From: Flavobacteriales bacterium
GTDB lineage: Bacteria > Bacteroidota > Bacteroidia > Flavobacteriales_D > Crocinitomicaceae
Assembly: GCA_015665275.1 (NCBI GenBank)
Contig: JADFAL010000081.1
Span: 1-57,879, forward strand
Direction: 5' to 3'
Length of the DNA: 57,879 bases
This document shows positions 34,281 through 42,690 of this stretch, piece by piece (positions within the stretch are counted from its first letter, which is position 1; the number at the start of each line of letters is the position of its first letter). The translations under genes were made by a program, and so were the position numbers. A model generated the notes under the pieces. That model saw nothing but the letters and a program-made list of their open reading frames with translations, had not been told where the DNA came from and did no database searches.

Positions 34281-34306
34281 TAAAAATACGGAATTGTCTA
34301 ATTTTG
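34281..34306. promoter_or_regulatory. Back-to-back promoter boxes of the divergent pair 34276/34310
   Basis: The 33-nt gap holds a minus-strand TATTTTTA (34281-34288, 7/8 match) serving the alcohol dehydrogenase and a plus-strand TAATTTTG (34299-34306, perfect) serving the lipoprotein gene. Each box ends 3-4 nt before its start codon. Their upstream elements must overlap the opposite gene's start. Confidence 0.5.
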
Positions 34307-34309
34307 AGT

Positions 34310-35452
34310 ATGGGTAAATCAGCACTAAATTTTGTTAATGCAATTTTTGTTTTCGGTCTGCTTATTGTCAGTTGTTCTGGGAAGAAGATGCCAGAGGAGA
34401 AAAAAATGGCTGAGCCTGAAGTGCAGCAAGTTCTGGAGGATGAATCGGCAGAGGATACTATCTGGCAGGAAGAAGCTCGTTATGAATTCTATGAAAGCCC
34501 TGATTTTGATTTTAGTTTTAATGATACTATCGATGGAGCATTGTATTCACTTCGCGTTAACTCGAAAACGGATGGTAACGAATACATGGGGATAAGTGCA
34601 TACACAAAGGATGGAAAAGTCCATGCTCAAAAACATATTGGAGTGAATTCAGTCTTCACATTTAGGTTGTACGATGCTTCTGCTAATCTCATTGCTGAAA
34701 ATAGCATGGATCGCTATGACTTAGAAGCGTATGTGGCGGTCGATTTGTTAGCTGGAAGTAGAGGCGATTATTGGAACTTTAAAGGATACTTTGATGAGTT
34801 CGGAAGCTACTTTCTATACACGTATTGGATGTTTGAGGATTCCGATTTAGGCGAAGATTATATTGTTTTCTTAAATAGAGATTTGAAAGTCAAAGACTTT
34901 TTCTACAATTCATTTACCGGAGGAGATGGATGCCATTGCGATATCGAATCTTCTCAAGATGGAAAAACATTCGCTTTTTGTTCACGCATCTACCGTTCTA
35001 ACGGAAAGCACAACGAGAATTTCAAGAAGGATTTACAAGTCACTGGTAGTTTTGTTTTGAATAACGATTATTGTTTGGTCGTGTACAACTTTGAAGGGAA
35101 ACCACCGTACACCAATGCACATATCATCGATAATCGTGGTGTAGCAGTGAAGAAGTTTGATTACACCGGGATTTCTGGGGCGTTAGGATACATTATTCCT
35201 CGTTTCAAGGTCGATGACCAAGAAGCATTGTTTCTATTAGATCATGAAAAGCGAAGTCTTTACAGAATCGATTTGAATAACCCATTGAAAATCGACTTGA
35301 TCAAGATTGACGATTTGGAGAAGATGCAGGAGGGAGAAGTCTTAAATGAGAATGATCCGGCATATATACAAATTAGCGCCGAAACCAAGGATTTTACTTT
35401 TGAATACAAAGACGGGAAGTTCAGATATTACAGCGAGTCTAAAGATTATTGA
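34310..35452 (+). CDS. Large lipoprotein of unknown function
   Basis: 380 residues from ATG 34310; an upstream TTG at 34304 is in frame but lies inside the -7 box. The signal is MGKSALNFVNAIFVFGLLIVSC, with lipobox Cys at about 22. A Glu-rich stretch follows, then a beta-rich body with the motifs NDTIDGALYSLRV, GGDGCHCDIESSQDGKTF and LFLLDHEKRSLYRIDL. The latter look like blades of a beta-propeller. I do not recognise the family. Monocistronic. Confidence 0.83.
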   Translation: MGKSALNFVNAIFVFGLLIVSCSGKKMPEEKKMAEPEVQQVLEDESAEDTIWQEEARYEFYESPDFDFSFNDTIDGALYSLRVNSKTDGNEYMGISAYTKDGKVHAQKHIGVNSVFTFRLYDASANLIAENSMDRYDLEAYVAVDLLAGSRGDYWNFKGYFDEFGSYFLYTYWMFEDSDLGEDYIVFLNRDLKVKDFFYNSFTGGDGCHCDIESSQDGKTFAFCSRIYRSNGKHNENFKKDLQVTGSFVLNNDYCLVVYNFEGKPPYTNAHIIDNRGVAVKKFDYTGISGALGYIIPRFKVDDQEALFLLDHEKRSLYRIDLNNPLKIDLIKIDDLEKMQEGEVLNENDPAYIQISAETKDFTFEYKDGKFRYYSESKDY

Positions 35453-35487
35453 ATAAAAAACCCTGACAATCTTACGATGCCAGGGTT
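35453..35487 (-). terminator. Intrinsic terminator of the 35514-36668 T9SS gene
   Basis: AACCCTG and CAGGGTT form a stem around a 15-nt loop, followed on the minus strand by six T. On the plus strand there is no T-run, so it mostly serves the minus-strand gene. It starts directly after the stop codon of the convergent lipoprotein gene. Confidence 0.75.
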
Positions 35488-35513
35488 CATTCTCTCTCTT
35501 TTCTATAATGGGT

Positions 35514-36668
35514 TTAGCGTGCAATCACGAATTTCTCAGTTCCTTTCATCTCATCATTTTCAATGAGAAGGAAATAGGTTCCGTTCGATAGCGTAGCAAT
35601 GTTTATAGAATTGTCCATAAAATTAACCAATGTTTCGACATTCCGACCACGTATATCCTTGATTTTTATGTCTTGCGGTGAAAAGTTAAAATCTGAGTTG
35701 ATTTGAATGATGTCGTTCGCTGGATTTGGATAAACCGTGAACAGTGATTTTTCATTTTCTTCCAAACCAACCGTACTTACCACGTGAAAGTCAATGTCTG
35801 AGTGATCTACGTAGTTGAAGTAAGCAATTCCAGGATAATACGAACCATTCCAGTTTTGTGTATTCTCGTTGTAACGAATACTAGAAGGGATCAACCATCC
35901 ATGATTGTAGAAGCCAGTGTAAAACTGATCGTTGTTATCACGGAAGTTATACATGATGAATGCATTTATCTGATTCGTAGGTGGAGTAGTTATATACTGA
36001 TCAATTGTGTCGGCAAAATTGTAAGGATTTCCCGGGAAATAATCTACAACAACTCCTATTACCTCATCAGCATTGACCAATTGATTGATTTCTAAATCCA
36101 AAGTAGTTTGGGAAACCGTAGAGGTGTCATCATCATCGATAAGGATATTGAATACTTGCGATGCGTTCTGCCCTGAGTGGGTTGTGTAATCGTAAGGGGT
36201 GGATGCATACGACTGTCCATTTGCCCATGGATCTTCAAATAATGACATATTGGCTTCCGTAAACACCTGTACACGAATCGTATCAGGGTATTGTGTTTGG
36301 TTACGGAAGTAACGATACCAGATTCGAATAGAATCCACGGTGTAGGAATCTGTCAAATCAATGGGGACAATGCCTCCGATGGCCCAATTGTCATCTGCCG
36401 GATCAAATACTTGCCCCATGGAATGCTTCCAAACATGTCCAAAACCATTACTAAATTCAACTTGTACCGAAGAATCTGGGAATAAGTGGTTTCTGAAGTA
36501 ATCTACGCCCCCAAGGTTGTCGTAAACCATTCCACCGAAATTGTACCAACCTCCATAAACATCTTTATTTTGAGTCTGAGTGCGAGAGTACTTCTCCTTG
36601 GCTTCATCTTGCGCAGTTGCTGTAAATGTAAGCGACACAAGCACCGTAAGTAGTAATAAATGTTTCAT
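35514..36668 (-). CDS. Secreted T9SS cargo protein, function unknown
   Basis: 384 residues with signal peptide MKHLLLLTVLVSLTFTATAQ. The body is acidic and rich in Asn, Tyr and Asp; the family is not recognised. The C-terminal ~75 residues are a T9SS sorting domain: LFTVYPNPANDIIQINSD, IKIKDIRGRNVETLV, LSNGTYFLLIEN and the terminal TEKFVIAR. It is expected at the surface or in the medium. Confidence 0.9.
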   Translation of the reverse strand: MKHLLLLTVLVSLTFTATAQDEAKEKYSRTQTQNKDVYGGWYNFGGMVYDNLGGVDYFRNHLFPDSSVQVEFSNGFGHVWKHSMGQVFDPADDNWAIGGIVPIDLTDSYTVDSIRIWYRYFRNQTQYPDTIRVQVFTEANMSLFEDPWANGQSYASTPYDYTTHSGQNASQVFNILIDDDDTSTVSQTTLDLEINQLVNADEVIGVVVDYFPGNPYNFADTIDQYITTPPTNQINAFIMYNFRDNNDQFYTGFYNHGWLIPSSIRYNENTQNWNGSYYPGIAYFNYVDHSDIDFHVVSTVGLEENEKSLFTVYPNPANDIIQINSDFNFSPQDIKIKDIRGRNVETLVNFMDNSINIATLSNGTYFLLIENDEMKGTEKFVIAR

Positions 36669-36772
36669 AATGCTTTACTCATATTGTGGAAGCAATGTAC
36701 GAAAAAATCCTTCCAACTAGCATTTGATTAGCACTGGATTTGAACTATTTATACACCTCTAACGAAACTCAA

Positions 36773-38884
36773 TTAGAATGTTAAATCCACGTTGAATAGC
36801 GCCTGACGGATTCGAATGCGTTCTCCCGTGGATATGGGATTCCCTTGTAAATTCAATTTTTTGAGGTTTTGGTAGGGGACCAAATCATCCGGTAGCTGAG
36901 AGATATTGTTGAAAGATACGTCCAACTCCTTTAGTTTTTTAGTTCTGATCCGCTCTGGGAATGCTGTAAGGTTGTTGTGAGAAGCATTAAAGAAATTGAG
37001 TTCTTTTTGTCTTGACAAAGATGGAAGTTTCGACAAGTTATTGTGACTTACATCAATAGATTCCAGAGTTCGCGCATCAAATTTCCCCAGTTCATTTAAC
37101 TCGTTATGTGCAACGCTGAATTGCCATAAGAACTTCAATTCATAAACCTGATCAATTATGGTTTCAAATTGATTGCTGTCAAGGATAAGGTGCTCTAGAA
37201 ACTTGTTGTATTTCATTTGTTTCGGAAGCGTATCCAAACGATTGTTACTAAGGTTTAGGTGGTTCAATCGTGTCATCTCTGCAATACTTGGATCAATTTC
37301 AGAGATGTAGTTTCCGCTTACATCCAAGCGCTGCATTTTTTTCATTTTGTAGACATAATTGGGAATCGCATTCAATTCCATTTGTGAAGCGTTTAGATTG
37401 TAGACCTTCTTTTTACGCCATCTAGCTTTCTTAAGCGTAAATTCACGACCCACTTGGAGGCATTGCGTTGTGGCAATCTTAAACCGATCATCATCTACAT
37501 AATTTAACACGCCATTTTCGTCGAGATTAGCATTGAGTTGCTCTAAATCCTCTTCAATTGTGTAAATCCCTCCTCCGGCAGCCGATGCCAAGTACACATA
37601 ATCTGGGTTTACGCCTTCGCTTGGTTTGTATCCACAGAGGATCACGCGCACTGGCCTGTCAATTTGATCGGCTAATGAAATATCTCTTACACAAGCGCTG
37701 TTATCAGCAATTAGGATGACTTCACCATTAGGCGAATTTTCAATAGCTTCAAGAATTGCTTCAATATCATTCTCAGGTCCGTCACCGCCGCCGCCAGCCG
37801 ACATTACCGAATTGAACAAATCCAGAACATCCTTGGGGCTGTTGGCATCTGCAGAATAAATACCTCCTGTTTTACCAATTTTCTTTTGACTTGTAGATTT
37901 GTTGTCTCCGTCGTTGAATAGGGTGAGTGTGGTGATTCCCGAACGTTCCAAATTCATCAAATGCCAAAGCACTACTTGCGATCCATAACCATACATGCTT
38001 CCAGTCCAGTCGTTGATGACAATTTTTTCTTCCCATTCTGGATGCCTTGTCAGAACAGCACTCACTGCGCTATCAGGACTTGGGAACTGACGTGCAAATT
38101 TTTCCAACTCGAACATATAGTTCAGTTGCACCATGGGATCGGTGATTGGTCCATCCAAGGATGAGGCAGATCGATTTTGAAAGTATTCAAGCACTTCTTC
38201 TTCGGCTTCATCCGGTGGCAAATTGCTTACTCGCTTCTTTAATGTTTCCGGTGTGCTTGGATGATTCAGCATGTATTCCACGATTGGAGACATTTTTTGT
38301 TCTTCATTCACCGTTGGAATTTCGTTGACAGGGTCTTTTGGTTTAACGATTTGTTCTACGATAGGTCCAGTTTCCTGTTTGATTTTCGGTGTTTTCTTTG
38401 GTGTAATGTGGTGAATCACGACACCATGATAGATCTCGTTTACTTGGTCGTTGTTTTCACAGTGTGTTTGCCAAACTCGTTCCCAGACAATATCATCTCT
38501 GTTCAAATTAGGGTCCAAGTTAATAGTCGCCTTAATTCGATTGAAAAGCAGTGGATAAATTTCATTGTATACTCCGTTCCGAATTGGATATTTTGAGAAA
38601 ACAATCTGTACTTTTTCTATATGGACGCTGTCTTTTATTTTCAGCCATTCATTGGCATTCTCAAATCCATGTTTTCGAAAACCGTTATTTAGAACGATCG
38701 CGTTTTCAGTTGGAAGGTCATATTCGTATACTTCTGTAGTTACAAACTTTTTGGCAACGGCATCGCCATTTTTAATAGGAGCATTTAGGCTAGATGGATC
38801 GAATTTTTGTTGACCAAAACTATTGAACGTCAAGAAAATAACCGCCAGTAGTAAAGCGGAACAGTGCACGTACTTTAGAATCAT
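36773..38884 (-). CDS. Secreted protein with a VWA-like domain and leucine-rich repeats
   Basis: About 703 residues from ATG 38884, which gives a good signal peptide (MILKYVHCSALLLAVIF, ending near SFGQ); an upstream ATG at 38917 is open too. A Lys/Pro-rich linker (about 160-210) is followed by a VWA-like domain at about 285-450 with the metal-site pattern DWTGSM and GGGGDGPEND. About eight leucine-rich repeats of 22-23 residues fill the C-terminus (LDVSGNYISEI, LNLSNNRLDTLP, IDVSHNNLSKLP and so on). There is no T9SS tail, so it is likely periplasmic or secreted otherwise. Order and domains suggest protein-protein binding; function unknown. Confidence 0.87.
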   Translation of the reverse strand: MILKYVHCSALLLAVIFLTFNSFGQQKFDPSSLNAPIKNGDAVAKKFVTTEVYEYDLPTENAIVLNNGFRKHGFENANEWLKIKDSVHIEKVQIVFSKYPIRNGVYNEIYPLLFNRIKATINLDPNLNRDDIVWERVWQTHCENNDQVNEIYHGVVIHHITPKKTPKIKQETGPIVEQIVKPKDPVNEIPTVNEEQKMSPIVEYMLNHPSTPETLKKRVSNLPPDEAEEEVLEYFQNRSASSLDGPITDPMVQLNYMFELEKFARQFPSPDSAVSAVLTRHPEWEEKIVINDWTGSMYGYGSQVVLWHLMNLERSGITTLTLFNDGDNKSTSQKKIGKTGGIYSADANSPKDVLDLFNSVMSAGGGGDGPENDIEAILEAIENSPNGEVILIADNSACVRDISLADQIDRPVRVILCGYKPSEGVNPDYVYLASAAGGGIYTIEEDLEQLNANLDENGVLNYVDDDRFKIATTQCLQVGREFTLKKARWRKKKVYNLNASQMELNAIPNYVYKMKKMQRLDVSGNYISEIDPSIAEMTRLNHLNLSNNRLDTLPKQMKYNKFLEHLILDSNQFETIIDQVYELKFLWQFSVAHNELNELGKFDARTLESIDVSHNNLSKLPSLSRQKELNFFNASHNNLTAFPERIRTKKLKELDVSFNNISQLPDDLVPYQNLKKLNLQGNPISTGERIRIRQALFNVDLTF

Positions 38885-38961
38885 ATCCTTAAAGAAACAA
38901 ATTGTTTTCCAATTCATTGTGAAATTTGAGAGAACATTGCATCTTGTTAAAAAAGCAACTC

Positions 38962-39894
38962 ATGTATCGATTATTCAGTGCTATTATACTTCTCATTTTG
39001 TTCGTTGGATGCCAGACTTCAGACAACATCATAAAAAATAAAGATTTTGAATATGTCAACTATGGGGACAATGCTAATGGTGCCCTAAAAGGAACGATCA
39101 TAGATCCTCATTCGGAAGAAGGTGCCCCTTTTGTAAATATTAGGATAGAAGGTACAACTATTGGAGTTGCTTCAGATATTGATGGACGCTTTGAATTAAA
39201 GGATATTCCTCCGGGGGCATATAATTTACAGATCAGTTCGCCAGGGTCAAGTATGACGAGTATTGGAATTGAAATTAAAGCAGGAAAAATGCTTTGGATT
39301 AAAGAAGATATTCCTTTGGAAATTCAAGAAGAAATGCTGGAAAAGCCCATGATTTATGTGTACCCCGAAGAAACTACGGAAGTAACAGTATCGTTGGAGT
39401 ATAATGGTGAATTGACACATACGTATCCGAAGTCGGAGGGGGATTGGACTGTTACTGCTGCTCCTGACGGACGATTGACAGATAATAACGGACGTAATTA
39501 CTACGGCTTGTACTGGGAGGGAATTGCGGAAAAGCCAATTGTACCTAATTGTGGAGCTGTGGTATCTCGTGATTCAATAATTTCCTTTCTAGAGTCTTCC
39601 TTAGATCAACTCGGATTGAATTACAAAGAAGCGAATGAATTTATAGTGTATTGGTTGCCGCGCTTGGAACAAAGCGAATATAATCTGATCTATTTCGCAG
39701 AAGAAGATTATACGGAACAAGCAGAACTTAAGATTTCTCCCCAACCTGAAACGGTCATCCGAGTAATGATGAGTTTCGTTCCATTGAAATCTCCCATTGA
39801 AATTACTCCTCAAGTTTTGCCAATACAACCTGAACGAAAAGGATTTACAGTTGTAGAATGGGGTGGTACTGAATGCTCCGCGTTCGAAATTTAA
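38962..39894 (+). CDS. Lipoprotein with carboxypeptidase-regulatory-like domain (first of a tandem pair)
   Basis: 310 residues from ATG 38962; the open frame to 38926 adds a poor N-terminus. Signal MYRLFSAIILLILFVGC is a lipobox. Residues ~40-115 form a CarboxypepD_reg-like (Ig-type) domain: GTIIDPHSEEGAPFVNIRI, DIDGRFELKDIPPG. From ~135 comes a domain starting EKPMIYVYPE and containing YPKSEGDWTV, NNGRNYYGLYWEG and VPNCGAVV. The KP-x-IYLYPE opening is known to me from several bacterial phyla without an assigned function. It is followed 12 nt later by its paralogue. Confidence 0.85.
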   Translation: MYRLFSAIILLILFVGCQTSDNIIKNKDFEYVNYGDNANGALKGTIIDPHSEEGAPFVNIRIEGTTIGVASDIDGRFELKDIPPGAYNLQISSPGSSMTSIGIEIKAGKMLWIKEDIPLEIQEEMLEKPMIYVYPEETTEVTVSLEYNGELTHTYPKSEGDWTVTAAPDGRLTDNNGRNYYGLYWEGIAEKPIVPNCGAVVSRDSIISFLESSLDQLGLNYKEANEFIVYWLPRLEQSEYNLIYFAEEDYTEQAELKISPQPETVIRVMMSFVPLKSPIEITPQVLPIQPERKGFTVVEWGGTECSAFEI

Positions 39895-39906
39895 AATAAT
39901 AATACG

Positions 39907-40842
39907 ATGTTCCGATATTCTTTTTTATTGACAGTAATTCTCCTCATTGCTGGATGTCAAACCACTGAGCCAACTGTTTCTACAGCCCAAATGAAATATA
40001 CAGCTAGTGAGAATCAAAACGGAGGTAGCATTCGAGGTAAGATTCTCGATCCCGAAACAGGAGAGGGCGTGGCCTTTGCAACTGTGAAGTTGATGTTGAA
40101 TGAAGAAGTTAAAGCGGGAAGTTATACAGATGAAGAGGGCATGTTTCAAATAAAAAATATTGAACCTGGCATGTATGACGTATTGGTAGAGTACCTCGGC
40201 TACAGTTCGTTGAGACTTAAAAATATTGAAGTTCAGGCAGGCAAGATTTTGGACCTTGAAGGACAGCTCGGAATACAGGAAGTGGAATTGAAACCGATGA
40301 TTTACCTTTATCCTACTGAAAACATTGAAGTTGAAGTCAACTTAATCTACGATGGTAAATTGACGCATACCTATCCAAAGTCAGAAGGGAATTGGTCTGT
40401 GAATGCCACAACTGACGGTAACTTAACAGACGCCAATGGGCGCAGGTATTATGGATTGTTCTGGGAAGGCATTCCTAATGAGCGGATTGTACCGAATTGT
40501 GGAACTATAGTTTCGAAAGACTCCTTGATTCCATTCTTAGAATCTTCCTTGGATCAATTGGGATTGAATTACAAAGAAGCGAATGAATTTATTGTTTTCT
40601 GGTTGCCCATTCTAGAGCAGCATCCTTACCATCTCATCTATTTTGCTGGGAATGATTACACGGATCATGCTGAATTGAACATTTCTCCGAAGCCCGATAA
40701 TCTAATCCGTGTAATGATGGGATATGTTCCGTTGAAAACCCCTGTTGAAATAGAACAACAAGTTCTTCCTATCAAACCCGTTCGAGAGGGGTTCACCGTT
40801 GAAGAGTGGGGAGGAACCAAGTGCAGCCTGCCCAATAGTTGA
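39907..40842 (+). CDS. Lipoprotein with carboxypeptidase-regulatory-like domain (second of a tandem pair)
   Basis: A 311-residue paralogue of the preceding gene, colinear over the full length. It has lipobox LLIAGC, then the CarboxypepD_reg-like domain (GKILDPETGEGVAFATVKL), then the ELKPMIYLYPTE domain with YPKSEGNWSV, NGRRYYGLFWEG and VPNCGTIV. Identity is low in the N-terminal half and high in the C-terminal domain. The pair is probably one operon. The products may form a heteromeric outer-membrane complex; that is inference. Confidence 0.85.
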   Translation: MFRYSFLLTVILLIAGCQTTEPTVSTAQMKYTASENQNGGSIRGKILDPETGEGVAFATVKLMLNEEVKAGSYTDEEGMFQIKNIEPGMYDVLVEYLGYSSLRLKNIEVQAGKILDLEGQLGIQEVELKPMIYLYPTENIEVEVNLIYDGKLTHTYPKSEGNWSVNATTDGNLTDANGRRYYGLFWEGIPNERIVPNCGTIVSKDSLIPFLESSLDQLGLNYKEANEFIVFWLPILEQHPYHLIYFAGNDYTDHAELNISPKPDNLIRVMMGYVPLKTPVEIEQQVLPIKPVREGFTVEEWGGTKCSLPNS

Positions 40843-40871
40843 GTTAATGAAACTATGATTATCTTGAGCGC

Positions 40872-41432
40872 ATGAAGTTAATTGTAGCCATTTTAGCCTT
40901 CCTGAGTATTTCAATTTGCGGGTTGGCCCAACGAAACGATACTGTTTTTGTTCGGTATATGGACCTTCACGGAGACGGCGAAAATTACAGAATTGACACT
41001 TTGTTTTCAGGAAGGCCTACGGAAAATCATTACTTGGTGGGGACAACCATGCTTCCTAACTCTAGTAGTTCATATATGACGTACTCTTACGGACTTCGGC
41101 TCACAGGCTTTAGCGGAAGTGATTGTAATAGTCATTCTGAATCGGAAGCCTATGGCTCGAGTAAGGTTTTGGATGTGCAACGCACGGATTCTACGCTGAT
41201 CATTAATTGCCAAGTCGGAGAGAATTGTTGTTATGATTTTCTGGGTGACGTTGCCGCAGATGATCATGGCGTATTGGATCTAATTTATCATGGCTATGGT
41301 GAGAATTGTGCATGCAATTGTTGTTTCGGATTGACATATACGTTCTCGTTTGAGAATCTCTATGGGGAAGAAAAGAAAGAACTTACAGGAATCATGATTA
41401 ACGGAGAGGAAGCGACGCTTTTTAAGCTGTAA
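40872..41432 (+). CDS. Small secreted Cys-rich protein of unknown function
   Basis: 186 residues with signal peptide MKLIVAILAFLSISICGLAQ. Cysteines cluster in NCCYDFLG and ENCACNCCFGL, six in one 30-residue stretch with Asp-rich surroundings, suggesting disulfides or a metal site in the periplasm or outside. The family is not recognised. A -7-like box TATCTTGA (40860-40867, 7/8) ends 4 nt before the ATG, so it has its own promoter despite sitting 29 nt after the lipoprotein pair. Confidence 0.82.
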   Translation: MKLIVAILAFLSISICGLAQRNDTVFVRYMDLHGDGENYRIDTLFSGRPTENHYLVGTTMLPNSSSSYMTYSYGLRLTGFSGSDCNSHSESEAYGSSKVLDVQRTDSTLIINCQVGENCCYDFLGDVAADDHGVLDLIYHGYGENCACNCCFGLTYTFSFENLYGEEKKELTGIMINGEEATLFKL

Positions 41433-41443
41433 TTTGGCGATTG

Positions 41444-41851
41444 ATGCAAGAAAACAAACTTTACGAGATAATGTCATCAAAGTCGACGTACGAATTGGTC
41501 GATATTTTAACGCATAGAAAAGATCATTATCGTTCGGAGGCGATTCTTGTAATCGAGCAAGTCTTAAAGGAGCGGAATGTTTCCGAAGAGGAAATGAGCA
41601 GCCTTGCAGAAAGAAGCGAAGCGGAACATGTCGAAAAGCAAAATGCAAGGGCCAAAAACCGCAGTTTATTACAGGGACCGGGAATCATCGTTACTGTTCT
41701 GATATTACTCGCATTCTTTCTGCTTGTTCCCGAAAGAGATTGGATTCAATCTGCAGTCTTTGCTGTAATTGGTTTTGGAGGCGGGCATGCGGTTAACTAT
41801 TTCTATTTCAGATCGAAATCATCGAACGAAGATGAGAAATCAGAATTGTAA
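41444..41851 (+). CDS. Small membrane protein of unknown function
   Basis: 135 residues. The first ~75 are a charged helical segment (ELVDILTHRKDHYRSEAILVIEQVLKERN), followed by two transmembrane helices (about 77-94 and 102-118) and a charged tail. The N-terminal helix resembles short cytosolic segments found before membrane anchors in other Bacteroidota proteins. No family assigned. It lies 11 nt after the Cys-rich protein gene, so is likely co-transcribed. Confidence 0.78.
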   Translation: MQENKLYEIMSSKSTYELVDILTHRKDHYRSEAILVIEQVLKERNVSEEEMSSLAERSEAEHVEKQNARAKNRSLLQGPGIIVTVLILLAFFLLVPERDWIQSAVFAVIGFGGGHAVNYFYFRSKSSNEDEKSEL

Positions 41852-41885
41852 CCGAGGGAATGATTCATTTTTCGTAATTTGATCT

Positions 41886-42569
41886 ATGCTTTGGCGTATA
41901 CTTTCCAAAACAGGCTTGATCTATTGTGCAGGTGCTTTTGAAGCATTTTCCGCTGCGGCATTTACCTTTGTTTTAATCGCTTTTTATGGTGAGGCAATCC
42001 CAATGGGAGAGGTTCCAAAAGACGGTGATCATTACATTTACGTGCGATCTAACGGAATTCATACAGAGCTTATTCTTCCTACCGATAATGGAACGGTTGA
42101 TTGGACCGAAACGATTGCTACAGAGAATTTTGGCGATAACATTTCAAAGGAATATATGGTCTTCGGTTGGGGAGACAAGGGGTTTTATATGAATACTCCG
42201 GAGTGGAGCGATCTTACCGCGAAAACTGCTGGGAGTGCCTTGTTATTGCCAACTTCCACAGCAATGCATGTTGGATTTGAACCACCACCTCAAGAAAATA
42301 AGGATTGCGTTAAAATTCAAGTGAGTAAGAAGCAATATTTGAAAATTGTAGAATATATCAACAATTCCTTCTTGGAAAGAAACGACGAAGTACAATTGAT
42401 TCCAGGAAAAGGATACGGTCCAAATGATAATTTTTACGAGGCTCAACGGTCGTATCACTTATTCAGAACGTGCAATACCTGGACGAGTAACGCCTTAAAA
42501 GAGGCAGGAATACGGACTTCTCTATTTGCTATATTTCCGAATGCAGTGATGGGGCATTTCAGGAAATGA
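41886..42569 (+). CDS. TIGR02117 / DUF2459 family protein
   Basis: A 227-residue protein with an N-terminal transmembrane helix (about 12-35). Family motifs are YVRSNGIHTELILP, FGWGDKGFYMNTPEWSDL, AMHVGF, GYGPNDNFYEAQRSYH and FRTCNTWTSNALKEAG. The TCNTW/His pattern is reminiscent of NlpC/P60-like papain-fold hydrolases, and the family is often called a urease-associated or polymer-linked gene; function is not proven. A -7-like box TAATTTGA ends 3 nt before the ATG. Confidence 0.88.
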   Translation: MLWRILSKTGLIYCAGAFEAFSAAAFTFVLIAFYGEAIPMGEVPKDGDHYIYVRSNGIHTELILPTDNGTVDWTETIATENFGDNISKEYMVFGWGDKGFYMNTPEWSDLTAKTAGSALLLPTSTAMHVGFEPPPQENKDCVKIQVSKKQYLKIVEYINNSFLERNDEVQLIPGKGYGPNDNFYEAQRSYHLFRTCNTWTSNALKEAGIRTSLFAIFPNAVMGHFRK

Positions 42570-42601
42570 ATAACATACGAAACACTTCCATCCTAATTGA
42601 A

Positions 42602-42632
42602 TTTGAATCCGACTTCGAAAGTCTTAAATTTG
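42602..42632 (+). promoter_or_regulatory. Promoter of the DUF4476 gene
   Basis: TTTG (42602-42605), a 19-nt spacer and TAAATTTG (42625-42632): both boxes perfect, the best-matching promoter in the window. The 5' leader would be about 55 nt. Confidence 0.78.
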
Positions 42633-42690
42633 TTGGAACAATGAGTCTGGCACGGATTTCGTAGGGAGGTCGGAAAATTAAATCAAAAAA

